DNA of 8,310 bases from Mycobacterium sp. (GCA_023264755.1 JAHFVB010000017.1:1-8310), one strand, 5' to 3'; shown: positions 1-7,781, numbered from the stretch's first letter. A program made the numbers and translations. Notes: generated from the letters alone by a model not told the origin.

Positions 1-1612
1 AGGCGCCCGTCTTCTCGTCGTAGGGAGCGGTCGGTGGGCTCGCGGCCCGCGAGGTAGGGCCATCAAGGGGTCCAGGAATGGGGTCCCGCTCGGGGGTCGA
101 CGCAGCGGGATCTGGTGGGGGCTGCGGAGGTGGTGTCACTGCTGGTTGTTGGCCGTACGGCGGCAGTGTCTGGTCTGGAGGGGCCTGAAACGGCAACGGC
201 GGGGGCGGCGGGCCGGGCGTGTTTGGGGGAACTTGTAACGGGTAAGGCGGAGTGAGCGCTGGACCGGGTCCCGGTGGGACTCCCGGCGGCAGCGCCACCA
301 CCGGTGCGCCGGGATCGTAGTCGGCTTCCGGCGGAAGATGGGGATATTTGTTTTGCGGCAGCGTCATTCGCGGATCAGTAATGGGTGTGCCGTAGGGCAC
401 GGTGGGTCCGCGCCATGGATTGCTGCCCAGTGGGACGTAGCCCTGCGGGTCGCGGCACAGTTGCACGGTGGGCGCGCGTTTCCCGGGATACTCCATACAG
501 GGATAGTTGCGAGCGCCCCGCACGACGGTCGCATCGTTTTGGGCCACCTTGCAGTACATGCCGGGTGGCACTTCGCGCAGTGTCTCGTCGGCGGGACTGC
601 GAATCAGTGGCGGAGGGAGATAGCCGACCGAGCACGGCGGTGGATCACCCAGGTTGAGTTTGAAATCGGTCTTTGCACCCTCATCGAGGGGCTCCTGGTT
701 GGCGACGGTCGTGAGCGCCGCGGTGAGCGCAGGGAAGATGACTAGCGCTTGCTCGATCGACTTGTGGTAGATGACGCCGATGCGCCCGAAATTGGCCAGG
801 TTGGCCGCGAGCATCGGGAAGGACGGACGGATGCCAGCGAAAGTGGTGCTGGCTTGATCGGCGGCCCCAGGCGCGGTCTGCAACACGTTGCGCAGGGGAA
901 GGTCGGCGCCGCGGACTTCTCCAGTGAATCGGGCCAAACCATCGGCGAGCCGCTTGATGTCGTCGCCGCTACGGATTTGGGCGTCCAAGAACGGCCCGGC
1001 CTGGTCGATCAGCGCAGTAGCTTCCGGGGCGTGGGAGTTGGCCTCGTCGACGAGCAGTCGCGAGGACTCGATCAGGCGAGCCAAGTCTGGACCCGAACCG
1101 TCGAACGCCTTGAAGGTTTCGCGTAGCAGGTCTCGTAGCCGACTGTTGCTCAGTGAGTCGACGAGCTTCTCGGCCTCTTTCAGCATGCCAGCGACATCCT
1201 GGCTCAATGCGGTGCGATCTCGGGCAATGCGTGAACCATCGTGCAGTGGCGGTGTTTGCGCATCACCGGTAGGGGTGAGTTCGACATACTGTTCGCCGAT
1301 TGCGGATGCGCTCTTGACCGTCGCGGTCACGCTTTCTGGCACCATGGTGTCGCTGTCGAGCCGCAGTGTCGCGTTCACGCCGCCGCCGTGAGCTAGCTCG
1401 ACTGCGATGACTCGGCCAATGGTGGTGCCGCGGTAGGTCACGTTGGCGTTCTGATACAGCCCTCCGGTGGCGGCGAAGTTCGCCGTCACCTGGTAGCTGC
1501 CGATGCCGAGTGCTTCGGGGACCTTGAGATAGAACAGCGAGATCGACGTCACCGAGATCACGGTGAGCACACCGAAGATTGTGAGTTGCCAGCGCACCAG
1601 ACGGGTCAGCAT
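1..1612 (-). CDS. mceF: MceF, lipid-transfer tunnel subunit (3' end beyond window)
   Basis: This is the last Mce subunit of the operon. The frame starts with ATG at 1612 and stays open to base 1, giving at least 537 residues, close to the usual full length of MceF. Visible order: short basic N-terminus; one membrane helix (about residues 10-29); MCE domain (about 40-114, with the core VTYRGTTIGRV); a helical region (about 130-300) that would form tunnel wall; a segment with four cysteines at 327, 354, 372 and 386, including RNYPCMEYPGKRAP, which is typical of MceF; and a proline-rich tail from about 435 to 535. The last readable residues, APYDEKTGA, resemble the D-x-x-TG motif near the end of many MceF proteins, so little should be missing. 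The ATG overlaps the mceE stop by one base (TGATG), which suggests coupled translation. The family call is firm; the substrate is unknown. Confidence 0.95.
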   Translation of the reverse strand, partial: MLTRLVRWQLTIFGVLTVISVTSISLFYLKVPEALGIGSYQVTANFAATGGLYQNANVTYRGTTIGRVIAVELAHGGGVNATLRLDSDTMVPESVTATVKSASAIGEQYVELTPTGDAQTPPLHDGSRIARDRTALSQDVAGMLKEAEKLVDSLSNSRLRDLLRETFKAFDGSGPDLARLIESSRLLVDEANSHAPEATALIDQAGPFLDAQIRSGDDIKRLADGLARFTGEVRGADLPLRNVLQTAPGAADQASTTFAGIRPSFPMLAANLANFGRIGVIYHKSIEQALVIFPALTAALTTVANQEPLDEGAKTDFKLNLGDPPPCSVGYLPPPLIRSPADETLREVPPGMYCKVAQNDATVVRGARNYPCMEYPGKRAPTVQLCRDPQGYVPLGSNPWRGPTVPYGTPITDPRMTLPQNKYPHLPPEADYDPGAPVVALPPGVPPGPGPALTPPYPLQVPPNTPGPPPPPLPFQAPPDQTLPPYGQQPAVTPPPQPPPDPAASTPERDPIPGPLDGPTSRAASPPTAPYDEKTGA

Positions 1613-2772
1613 CAGCCGGGCGTTCCAGCATGGGCGGGGACCTGGAACGGGTCGGCGGCTTGGCCGGATAGGTTGGCCATCGCACCGGTCAGGAAGTCGG
1701 GTGGGTTCACGACCTCGTTGAGGTGTTTCATGTTCGGATCCAACCTTGACGTGGTGAACAACGACTCACCGAGCCGGCGCATGGTGAGGTCGATCGTCAC
1801 GAAGGCATTGAGGAAGTCTCCTCGCACAGCTTGTTTGAGGTAAGTGCCCGGTAACGGATAGGTCGGGAGATAGGGCAGCGAGTCCACCAGATCGTCGGCG
1901 CTGTCGGCGAAAGCCTTCACCACCGGATAGGCCTCCTTGAGGTCTTCGGTGAGGTCCGTCTTGGTCTGTGACAGCACCCGTGAAGCGACCTCCGAAAGGC
2001 GCTTCAGCGCGGCGAACGCCTCGACTACGTGGTCGGCGTTGTCGTTGAGCACGTGCAACGCCCCCGGGAGGGCATCGAGGGCGCGGCCGAGTTCGTGGTT
2101 GCCCTGGGCCAGCGTGCCCGCCACGCGGTTGAGTCCCTCGGCCGCGGCGATGATGTCATTGGTCTGCCCATCGACGGATGCCGTGAGTTCGGCCAGACGC
2201 GGGATGAGCCCAGCGAACTGGCCCGCGCGTCCGACGACGGCAGCGTACAGCTCATCGGTGATGTCCTGAAGTGCCCCGAGGTTGCCCTTGCTGACGACGA
2301 TGCCCAGCGACGAGAGCACCTCCTCGGTGGTGGGGTAATTGGCCGCTTGGTCGATCGGTAGTGTTGCCCCACTCGTGAGGTGGCCGACGGCTGGCGTGGT
2401 GTCTGGGGCAGCGAGTTCGATGTGTTGGGATCCCAGCAGTGAGGTTTGCGCTACCCGGACCACGGTGTTGGCCGGCAGGTTCACCTGCGACGCCAACGAG
2501 AGCTTCACCGCGGCGTAGAAACTGCCGTCGCTGCGCTGCATCGCCTCCACTCCGGACACGCTGCCTACGGTGACGTCGTCGACTTTGACTGGGGAGTTCT
2601 GGGGCAGGCTCGATACGTTGGGCAGTTCGACGGTGATGACGAAAGAGCCGCGACCGTGACCGACGGTGCCGGGCATGTCCAGGGAGTTCATCCCCGTGAA
2701 CTGGCACCCGGCGATGAGTAGGGGCATCGCGGCGAGTGCGGGTGAAAGGCGTTTGACGGCATTGGATTTCAT
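1612..2772 (-). CDS. mceE: MceE, lipoprotein subunit of Mce complex (LprK-like)
   Basis: A protein of 386 residues, the lipoprotein member of the Mce hexamer. The N-terminus is a lipoprotein signal: basic MKSNAVKR, a hydrophobic stretch, then lipobox IAGC with the lipidated cysteine at residue 23. It therefore lacks the membrane helix of the other subunits. The MCE domain spans about 44-123, followed by a long helical segment and the MceE-typical C-terminal part with DSLPYLPTYPLPGTYLK. The frame is open to 2970, but the extra N-terminus is only mceD read in another frame. ATG 2772 is preferred because it gives the lipobox, has a strong GGAGG site, and overlaps the mceD stop as ATGA. Apart from the lipobox Cys there is no cysteine. 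An RGD at 317-319 lies in a conserved family block and is not evidence for integrin binding. Confidence 0.95.
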   Translation of the reverse strand: MKSNAVKRLSPALAAMPLLIAGCQFTGMNSLDMPGTVGHGRGSFVITVELPNVSSLPQNSPVKVDDVTVGSVSGVEAMQRSDGSFYAAVKLSLASQVNLPANTVVRVAQTSLLGSQHIELAAPDTTPAVGHLTSGATLPIDQAANYPTTEEVLSSLGIVVSKGNLGALQDITDELYAAVVGRAGQFAGLIPRLAELTASVDGQTNDIIAAAEGLNRVAGTLAQGNHELGRALDALPGALHVLNDNADHVVEAFAALKRLSEVASRVLSQTKTDLTEDLKEAYPVVKAFADSADDLVDSLPYLPTYPLPGTYLKQAVRGDFLNAFVTIDLTMRRLGESLFTTSRLDPNMKHLNEVVNPPDFLTGAMANLSGQAADPFQVPAHAGTPG

Positions 2773-4172
2773 CGACCACCTCCGGTCGGGGCGGCGGGGC
2801 CCGTGGCTTTTTCGGCGGGCAGCGGCGGTGAACTCGTGGACGGCTGGTCGGGCAATCCCCCGGTGGCCGAGGGCGCCGCATTCGCTGTTGGTGCGGGTGG
2901 GAGTAGCAGGTTGGTCAAGTCGCCGTCTTCCGGGGCGGTGGGAGGGGTTACCCCGGGCAGTGGAAGCCACTGCAGTTGGGACACTGGGGTTTTGGATTTG
3001 GCCTCGGTTTCGGGTGTGTCGTAGATGATTTGGCCCTTGTAGGCGGTGATGCTGGTGATCGGTCGCAACAGGATGGGTGGGTAGTTCGCGGTGAGGCGCT
3101 TGAGCACCGGCGCCATGCGTTGTCGGCAGATCTCGGCGCGCTTGTAGTAGTCGGGTGTGGCGCCGGTTTCGACTGATCCGCAGATGAGCTGTACGGGGTT
3201 GGCGAACGACGGGATGGTCAGAATGCCAGCGACCGACCCTTGAGCTGGGTTGTAGATGTTGTAGAAGTTTTGAAGGCCGTGGGGCGCGACGTGCAGGATC
3301 TGCTCGAGGTCCTCGCCGTGGTCGTTGAGCAGTTTGGTGAAGTCGGTGAGTTTGTCGATCTGTCCGATGAGTGCCTGGTTGTTGTCCTTGAGGAATCCGC
3401 GTATGTCGACCAGGGCGGTGTTGAGGGTGTCGAGCGAGGCGTCGAGGTCGGTCGAACTGTCGGCGAGCACCTGCGACACCGAGGCGACGTGGCTGGAGAA
3501 GGCCACGATTTCGTCGTTGCTGTTGGACAGTGCGTCGACCAGCGTGTGTAGATTCTTCACCGTTCCCAGCAGATCGGTGCGTGAATCACCGAGCCGGCCT
3601 GCGGTCTGAGATAGTTCTCGAACCGCTTGGCGAAACGATTCGCCCTTCCCGTCGAAGGTGTCGGCAGCTTGGTTGACGAACGTCGTGAGCGGGCCCTGTA
3701 GGGACCCTGATTGCGGTCCCAATTGCGCGCTCAGTTGTGTCAGCTGGGCCTTGACGTCGTCCCACTCCACGGGAATGGCGGTGCGGTCGATGCCGATCAC
3801 GGTGCCGCCGGCCATGGCCGCACCCTCGGCGTAGACCGGTGTCAGCTCGATGAACCGGGCGGAGACGAGGTTGGGGGCGACGAGCAATGCTTGGGCATCG
3901 GCGGGAATTCGCACGCTACCCCCCACGGTCAGCTTCACCGCGGTGTGTTCCGGGGACGGCTCGACGGAGGTCACGGTGCCCACCGGTACCCCCGCCACCT
4001 TCACCTCGTCGCCGGGATACAGCCCGATCGCAGAGGAGAAGTACGCCTCGATCTGCAGCGGGTGCGGCCGCGGCCAGACGAGCTGGGCGCCCGCGCCGAT
4101 CATCAGGATCAGGGCGGCGAGCACGGCCCGGCGCATCCTGCTCCGCCGCGACTTGTTCGCGGTGGCGTTCAC
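2769..4172 (-). CDS. mceD: MceD, lipid-transfer tunnel subunit
   Basis: A protein of 467 residues. It has a strongly basic N-terminus (KSRRSRMRR), one membrane helix (about 15-33), an MCE domain (about 39-112, core VKVAGVPVGTV), and a long helical region (about 135-305) with heptad-like Leu/Val spacing that fits the tunnel wall. The following block YNIYNPAQGSVAG is typical of MceD. Two cysteines at 331 and 349 could form a disulfide outside the membrane. From about 400 the tail is rich in Pro, Ala, Ser and Thr and ends in Gly-Gly-Gly-Arg; it looks disordered. The GTG start overlaps the mceC stop (GTGA). No Shine-Dalgarno is visible there, so translation is probably coupled to mceC. Family and subunit assignment are firm from sequence and order; the transported lipid is not known. 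Confidence 0.95.
   Translation of the reverse strand: MNATANKSRRSRMRRAVLAALILMIGAGAQLVWPRPHPLQIEAYFSSAIGLYPGDEVKVAGVPVGTVTSVEPSPEHTAVKLTVGGSVRIPADAQALLVAPNLVSARFIELTPVYAEGAAMAGGTVIGIDRTAIPVEWDDVKAQLTQLSAQLGPQSGSLQGPLTTFVNQAADTFDGKGESFRQAVRELSQTAGRLGDSRTDLLGTVKNLHTLVDALSNSNDEIVAFSSHVASVSQVLADSSTDLDASLDTLNTALVDIRGFLKDNNQALIGQIDKLTDFTKLLNDHGEDLEQILHVAPHGLQNFYNIYNPAQGSVAGILTIPSFANPVQLICGSVETGATPDYYKRAEICRQRMAPVLKRLTANYPPILLRPITSITAYKGQIIYDTPETEAKSKTPVSQLQWLPLPGVTPPTAPEDGDLTNLLLPPAPTANAAPSATGGLPDQPSTSSPPLPAEKATGPAAPTGGGR
2779..2783 (-). promoter_or_regulatory. Ribosome binding site of mceE
   Basis: The minus strand reads GGAGG here, six bases before ATG at 2772. It is the clearest Shine-Dalgarno site in the operon. 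It lies inside the last codons of mceD and fixes the mceE start at 2772 instead of the upstream in-frame candidates. Confidence 0.8.
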
Positions 4173-5242
4173 GGTGACCGCGGCCTGATGATGGCTCGGT
4201 CGACGATGAACCCCCGCAGGAAGTCGGCCAGGCTGTCGGGCAGCTTGCCGGGCTGGAAGTAGGCGTCGAGCGCCATCCCGGTGATCTGTGGAGGCGGTAC
4301 GCCGTAGACGTTGGCGCTGAAGCCGGGTCCGGAACCTACGACCTCGCCCAGCTGGGAGGCGAAGGACGGAAGTCGGCGTAGCGATTCGTCGAGCTGGGCG
4401 CGACGGGTTTCGAGGTTGTCGAGTACCACGTTCAACTTGGTTAGCGCGGGGCCGAACTCCGTGCGGTTGTCGGCGACGAAACCCGAGATTTGCCGGGCCA
4501 GGTCGTCGACTCCGCTGATCAGGATCTCCAACGACTGGCGCCGCTCCGACAGAGCTGCGAACAGTTGGTTGCCTTCGGTGATGAGCTGGTTCAGTTGCTG
4601 CGATCGGTGGGCGAGCAAGTCCGAGACCGTCTTTGCGCGGGCGAGTAACTGCTGAATCTGCTCGTCGCGGGAATTGATGCTGCGCGACAAAGCCGTTACG
4701 CCGTCGAGTGCGCCACGCAGCTGTGGAGTGGCCTGCCGCATGGCATCGGTCAATACGCCCAGCGCCTCGGTCAACCTTGGCTTGTCGAGATCGCCGACGT
4801 TGCGTCCCAAATCTTGCAACGCGGTGCTCAGCGAGTACGGAGTGGTTGTGCGCCGCAACGGGATTGATGTCACTGATCCCGACCCCGCGGGAGCGACCTC
4901 GAGTGCCTTCTGACCGAGCACGGTGTCGGACTTGATGGCCACCGTGGATTGATTACCTACGCGCAATTCACGATTCATCGTGAAGCCGACCTTGGCGGCT
5001 CGGTCGACCAATTCGACCGAGGTGACCTTGCCCACGCTGTAGCCGAATATCTGCACGTCGTTTCCTGCCACGATGCCGGCGGCGTTGGTGAAGTAGGCCT
5101 CGTAATGGCGTCCCTTGGGCCAGAACGGCAGTTGGGAATACCCGAACGACACCAGTATCACGCAGGCGGTCAGCACGATGCCGAAGATGCCGGTGCGCAA
5201 GGGATCCCGAGCCTCGGCCGAAGAACTAGTTGGTGAAGGCAC
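4169..5242 (-). CDS. mceC: MceC, lipid-transfer tunnel subunit, short form
   Basis: A protein of 357 residues. It has a Ser-rich, weakly charged N-terminus, a membrane helix (about 17-36), an MCE domain (about 46-118, core VQIFGYSVGKV and the conserved DTVLGQKALEV), and then a long helical region with many Gln, Leu and Arg (about 160-295) that should form coiled coil and tunnel wall. The C-terminal block with VYGVPPPQITGMALDAYF is MceC-like, and the protein stops soon after it, without the proline-rich tail that many MceC homologues carry. Its only cysteine is inside the membrane helix. The GTG at 5242 has a good ribosome site and lies 17 nt inside mceB. The downstream stop overlaps mceD as GTGA. 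Confidence 0.94.
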   Translation of the reverse strand: MPSPTSSSAEARDPLRTGIFGIVLTACVILVSFGYSQLPFWPKGRHYEAYFTNAAGIVAGNDVQIFGYSVGKVTSVELVDRAAKVGFTMNRELRVGNQSTVAIKSDTVLGQKALEVAPAGSGSVTSIPLRRTTTPYSLSTALQDLGRNVGDLDKPRLTEALGVLTDAMRQATPQLRGALDGVTALSRSINSRDEQIQQLLARAKTVSDLLAHRSQQLNQLITEGNQLFAALSERRQSLEILISGVDDLARQISGFVADNRTEFGPALTKLNVVLDNLETRRAQLDESLRRLPSFASQLGEVVGSGPGFSANVYGVPPPQITGMALDAYFQPGKLPDSLADFLRGFIVDRAIIRPRSP

Positions 5243-6257
5243 ATCTTCCTCTCGTCGGATCGACGGGGGCGGCAGCGGGGATGAGGATGTCGCTGCCAGC
5301 GGGGCCGTTGAGCTTGAACTTGATCGAGCAGAAGAAGATGTTGAAGAACGATCCGTAGGCGCCCAGCGAAGCCAATCGGGCGTAGTTCTCCGGCATGCGG
5401 TCCAGTACCGCGTTCACGTCCCCCTTGCGGCCGTCCAACGTGGCCGCGAAGGGGCGCACATTCTCGATCACCCCTTGCAGTGGCCGGCGCGACGAGGTGA
5501 GTAGGTCGGTCAAGTCATCTTGTGCCGAGGCCAGCGGGGCTATCGCGCCGGAGATCGGATCGCGGCCCCGATTGAGCGTCGTGATCAGCTTCTGCAGTTC
5601 GTCGATGCTGCTGTCCAACTGCGTGCTCTTGGCCTCGACGGTGCCCAGTACGGTGTTGAGATTGGTGATGAGGTCGCCGATGAGTTGATCGCGAGCAGCC
5701 AGTGTTTGGGTGAAGGAGCCCGTGCTGGACAGCAGGTCCGTCAATGGTCCGCCATCGCCCTGCAACAGCTCGATGACGGCGTTGCTGACCTCGTTGACCT
5801 TGTTGCCGTCGAGGCCCTTGAGGACTGGGCGAAGGCCTCCCAGCAGGGCGTCGAGGTCCAACGCCGGCTGGGTGTTCGACCGGGGGATCGTGGAGCCGAC
5901 CGGCAGCTTGCGCAGCTCCCCTGGTCCCGCGGTGATCTCCAGATAGCGATTTCCGACCAGATCCTCGTAACGGATGACGGCCCGAGTCGAGGTGTATAGC
6001 TGGTATCGCTCATTGACGTCGAAGGTGACGTTGACGTGATCGCCGGCAATCGTGATGTCCTGCACACTGCCAACGGTGACCCCCGCGATGCGCACGTCCT
6101 GACCAGTCTTGAGGCGAGACACCGAGGCGAACTCAGCATGGAACTCGTGCCCGGAACCGAAGTGGAACTTGCCGAACGTGACGACCAGCCCTGCGGCGAC
6201 GAGCATCATGGCCACGGTGAAGGCGGCCACCTTGACTCCGTTGCGGCTCTTGGTCAT
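5226..6257 (-). CDS. mceB: MceB, lipid-transfer tunnel subunit
   Basis: A protein of 343 residues, a normal MceB length. Short basic N-terminus; membrane helix (about 8-28); MCE domain (about 37-110) with the core VRIAGVTVGSV and the conserved EDLVGNRYLEI; then a helical region starting with the MceB signature around residues 133-175 (LDALLGGLRPVLKGLDGNKV, then a LLQGDGG-like stretch). The C-terminus ends with two cysteines, 310 (FFCSI) and 339 (GRCAFTN), which match the paired-cysteine ending of MceB proteins and may form a disulfide. The ATG overlaps the mceA stop by one base (TGATG). The ribosome site is weak, so translation is probably coupled to mceA. Confidence 0.95.
   Translation of the reverse strand: MTKSRNGVKVAAFTVAMMLVAAGLVVTFGKFHFGSGHEFHAEFASVSRLKTGQDVRIAGVTVGSVQDITIAGDHVNVTFDVNERYQLYTSTRAVIRYEDLVGNRYLEITAGPGELRKLPVGSTIPRSNTQPALDLDALLGGLRPVLKGLDGNKVNEVSNAVIELLQGDGGPLTDLLSSTGSFTQTLAARDQLIGDLITNLNTVLGTVEAKSTQLDSSIDELQKLITTLNRGRDPISGAIAPLASAQDDLTDLLTSSRRPLQGVIENVRPFAATLDGRKGDVNAVLDRMPENYARLASLGAYGSFFNIFFCSIKFKLNGPAGSDILIPAAAPVDPTRGRCAFTN
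5245..5253 (-). promoter_or_regulatory. Ribosome binding site of mceC
   Basis: The minus strand reads GAGAGGAAG, with the GAGG core five bases before the GTG at 5242. It lies within the mceB coding end. It supports GTG 5242 as the real start, although this makes an unusually long 17-nt overlap with mceB. Confidence 0.7.
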
Positions 6258-7471
6258 CAGTAGTCGTCCCGTTCGGCGTATGCGCCGTTGAACAGGAACT
6301 GCAGAGTCGAAGGTGCGTCGAACTGCAACTCGGTGTTTGGCTGGTAGGGCACGTAGGCGTTGTCGGTCACCAGGAACGGCGCGTGGTACATCGATCCGCC
6401 GATCTGTTTGGACGGCAGATTGGGCAGCCCGCGACAGTTCGGGCCGCCCGAGGCATTGACGATGGGCAGGCTCTCGGGGTAGGTGTACGGCGCGGAGCCG
6501 GGGATGAAGCTCACCGATACGAACAGCCCGGGGACGGTGCCGCCGAGGCTGGGTCCGAACCGTTTGTCCAGCGCCGAGATGGCTTTGAATACGCAGCCAT
6601 ACTCGGGTGAATAGTCGGCGAGCACCTTCAGCGGCGCCCGCAGTCTTTGGATGGCCGCTACCAGGTCGGTCTCGGCGGGCGCCATGGTGTCATAGCCATT
6701 GTTCGCCACGCCGGCAGCTGCCAAGAGGGTCGCGTTGAGATCATCGCGGGAATCGACGATGGTGTCACTGATGGCCGCTGCGTTGTCGAGGACCTTGACC
6801 AGATCTGGACCGGCATCGGCGTAGACGTTGGCGACGTCAGTGATCCGCTGAAGGTCGCCTTGTAAGATCGGAAGCTTCGGATTGACCTGTGTCAGAAGCT
6901 TATTGATGCCTGCCAACGTGGCGCCTAGATCGTCGCCGTTATTGCGCAGCCCCGTGCTCACCGCAGTCAGCGTGGCATTGAGTTCAGCGGGATCGATCTT
7001 GTGCAGCGTGTTGACCAGCGTCTGGAACAGCGTGTTCACCTCAACCGACACTGAACCCGCCCACAGGTGCGCCCCCGGCGCCAACGACTTGGGTGACGGT
7101 GCGTCCGGTGCGATGAACTCGACGGCCTTCGCGCCGAACACCGTATTGCTGGCGATCCGGACGAGGGAGTTCGACGGGATGAAGCCCAGCTGGTCGCTGC
7201 GAATGGCAAGGGTGAGCTGCGCGTCGTTGCCGTCGTAGTCCACCGCGCTGACCTTGCCGACTTGAACCCCGAGGTACTTGACCTTTGCGTCGGGTTCCAT
7301 CAGCAGGCCCGCTCTCGGCGAGGTGATGGTGACGGTGTCAGTAGCGGTGAACGCCGCCGAGTAGGTCAAATAGGTGAGTACCGACACCGCAGCGATCGTG
7401 CTGACGAGCGCTGCGCCGGCAAGTCTAACGGCGACCAGGCGGTCAATGCGGAATTCTCTGCCCATCTTCAC
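6257..7471 (-). CDS. mceA: MceA, lipid-transfer tunnel subunit, first gene of operon
   Basis: A protein of 404 residues, within the usual MceA range. Membrane helix about 14-36; MCE domain about 45-122 with KVKYLGVQVGKV and the conserved NTVFGAKAVEF; helical region with the MceA block VEVNTLFQTL (about 142-160) and VYADAGPDL; then the C-terminal MceA motifs DYSPEYGC and PYTYPESLPIVNASGGPNC. Cysteines 293 and 346 could pair. The start is GTG 7471 or ATG 7465, two codons later; neither has a strong Shine-Dalgarno (only AAAAG or GTGAAG nearby). In most actinobacterial mce operons yrbEB overlaps or abuts this gene, but here the gene is preceded by about 340 non-coding bases, so it is probably the first gene of its transcript or follows MarR at a distance. 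Confidence 0.95.
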   Translation of the reverse strand: MKMGREFRIDRLVAVRLAGAALVSTIAAVSVLTYLTYSAAFTATDTVTITSPRAGLLMEPDAKVKYLGVQVGKVSAVDYDGNDAQLTLAIRSDQLGFIPSNSLVRIASNTVFGAKAVEFIAPDAPSPKSLAPGAHLWAGSVSVEVNTLFQTLVNTLHKIDPAELNATLTAVSTGLRNNGDDLGATLAGINKLLTQVNPKLPILQGDLQRITDVANVYADAGPDLVKVLDNAAAISDTIVDSRDDLNATLLAAAGVANNGYDTMAPAETDLVAAIQRLRAPLKVLADYSPEYGCVFKAISALDKRFGPSLGGTVPGLFVSVSFIPGSAPYTYPESLPIVNASGGPNCRGLPNLPSKQIGGSMYHAPFLVTDNAYVPYQPNTELQFDAPSTLQFLFNGAYAERDDY

Positions 7472-7612
7472 TTTTCACGTGATTGCGGGGAAGCTTCGGA
7501 AACCAGGGATTGATTGGGGGACGGCAGCGCGGGCTGGCCGCGGCCCCCAACCGCGAGACCGAGGCTTGCCGAGTCAGGGCTGGAGGGCGAACAACGGACC
7601 GACACGCGGCCT

Positions 7613-7642
7613 AGCATGGCATACGCCATGTTTTTCCGGCAA
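7613..7642 (-). promoter_or_regulatory. mceA: Possible mceA promoter
   Basis: On the minus strand TTGCCG (7642-7637) and CATGCT (7618-7613) are 18 bases apart and weakly resemble -35 and -10 elements. The palindrome fills the spacer and overlaps the -10-like box, a place where a bound repressor would block polymerase. The transcript would carry a leader of roughly 135 nt before mceA. The -10 match is poor (three of six), so this is a weak call. Confidence 0.22.
7615..7630. promoter_or_regulatory. Perfect inverted repeat, candidate operator
   Basis: CATGGC and GCCATG are perfect 6-bp inverted arms around the 4-base centre ATAC. Length and symmetry suit a dimeric winged-helix repressor such as the MarR protein encoded next to it. 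Followed by five T on the plus strand, it also resembles a very short terminator hairpin for plus-strand transcription, but no plus-strand gene ends here. The operator reading is an inference from symmetry and position. Confidence 0.4.
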
Positions 7643-7699
7643 GAGCGAACGGGGCAGCGTCGGCTACGCGCCGTGCGCGTTGGGTCGGCGGACCTGTGT

Positions 7700-7718
7700 G
7701 ACGCGCTGGAGGCGCGTC
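7700..7718. repeat. Inverted repeat in mceA leader region
   Basis: GACGCGC and GCGCGTC form a perfect 7-bp stem around TGGAG. It is GC-only apart from one A-T pair and has no T-tract after it on either strand, so it is not a classical intrinsic terminator. It could be a leader hairpin, a mycobacterial-type terminator after marR, or chance in GC-rich DNA. Confidence 0.4.
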
Positions 7719-7726
7719 CTGCATCC

Positions 7727-7742
7727 GGCACACCTCCGTGCC
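7727..7742. repeat. Short inverted repeat
   Basis: GGCAC and GTGCC pair around a 6-base loop (ACCTCC), nine bases from the previous hairpin. The stem is short, and its interest lies only in belonging to a row of hairpins. Confidence 0.3.
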
Positions 7743-7751
7743 CACCGCGGG

Positions 7752-7775
7752 GCTCAGCTCACAGCAGCGCTGAGC
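7752..7775. repeat. Inverted repeat downstream of marR
   Basis: GCTCAGC and GCTGAGC form a perfect 7-bp stem with a 10-base loop, starting about 36 bases after the marR stop in the direction of transcription. With the CGGCG-ATC-CGCCG repeat at 7782-7794 it could make a U-tract-less terminator for the marR transcript. Confidence 0.35.
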
Positions 7776-7781
7776 TACCAA

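Noticed and set aside
338..745. Plus-strand open frame of 135 codons opposite mceF, and many similar ones opposite the other mce genes
   Set aside because: Long antisense frames are common opposite high-GC3 genes. The minus-strand mce frames contain clear family motifs and explain the sequence.
1816..1824. RGD tripeptide in MceE as an integrin-binding motif
   Set aside because: It falls in a conserved structural block of MceE where Gly-Asp is usual. A three-residue match is not evidence for host-cell binding.
7615..7635. Intrinsic terminator on the plus strand (6-bp stem then five T)
   Set aside because: The stem is short and there is no plus-strand gene upstream of it to terminate. An operator reading fits the neighbouring genes better.
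7468..7731. Minus-strand open frame of 87 codons just before mceA, checked as a YrbE remnant
   Set aside because: It has no hydrophobic segments or permease motif and is low-complexity Arg/Ser/Pro sequence. It also overlaps the mceA start.
7754..7776. tRNA-like D-arm on the minus strand (GGTAGCTCAG followed by GAGC)
   Set aside because: The D-arm resemblance is good, but no proper 7-base anticodon loop, no T-loop consensus and no matching acceptor stem follow. It is better explained as the inverted repeat at 7752-7775.
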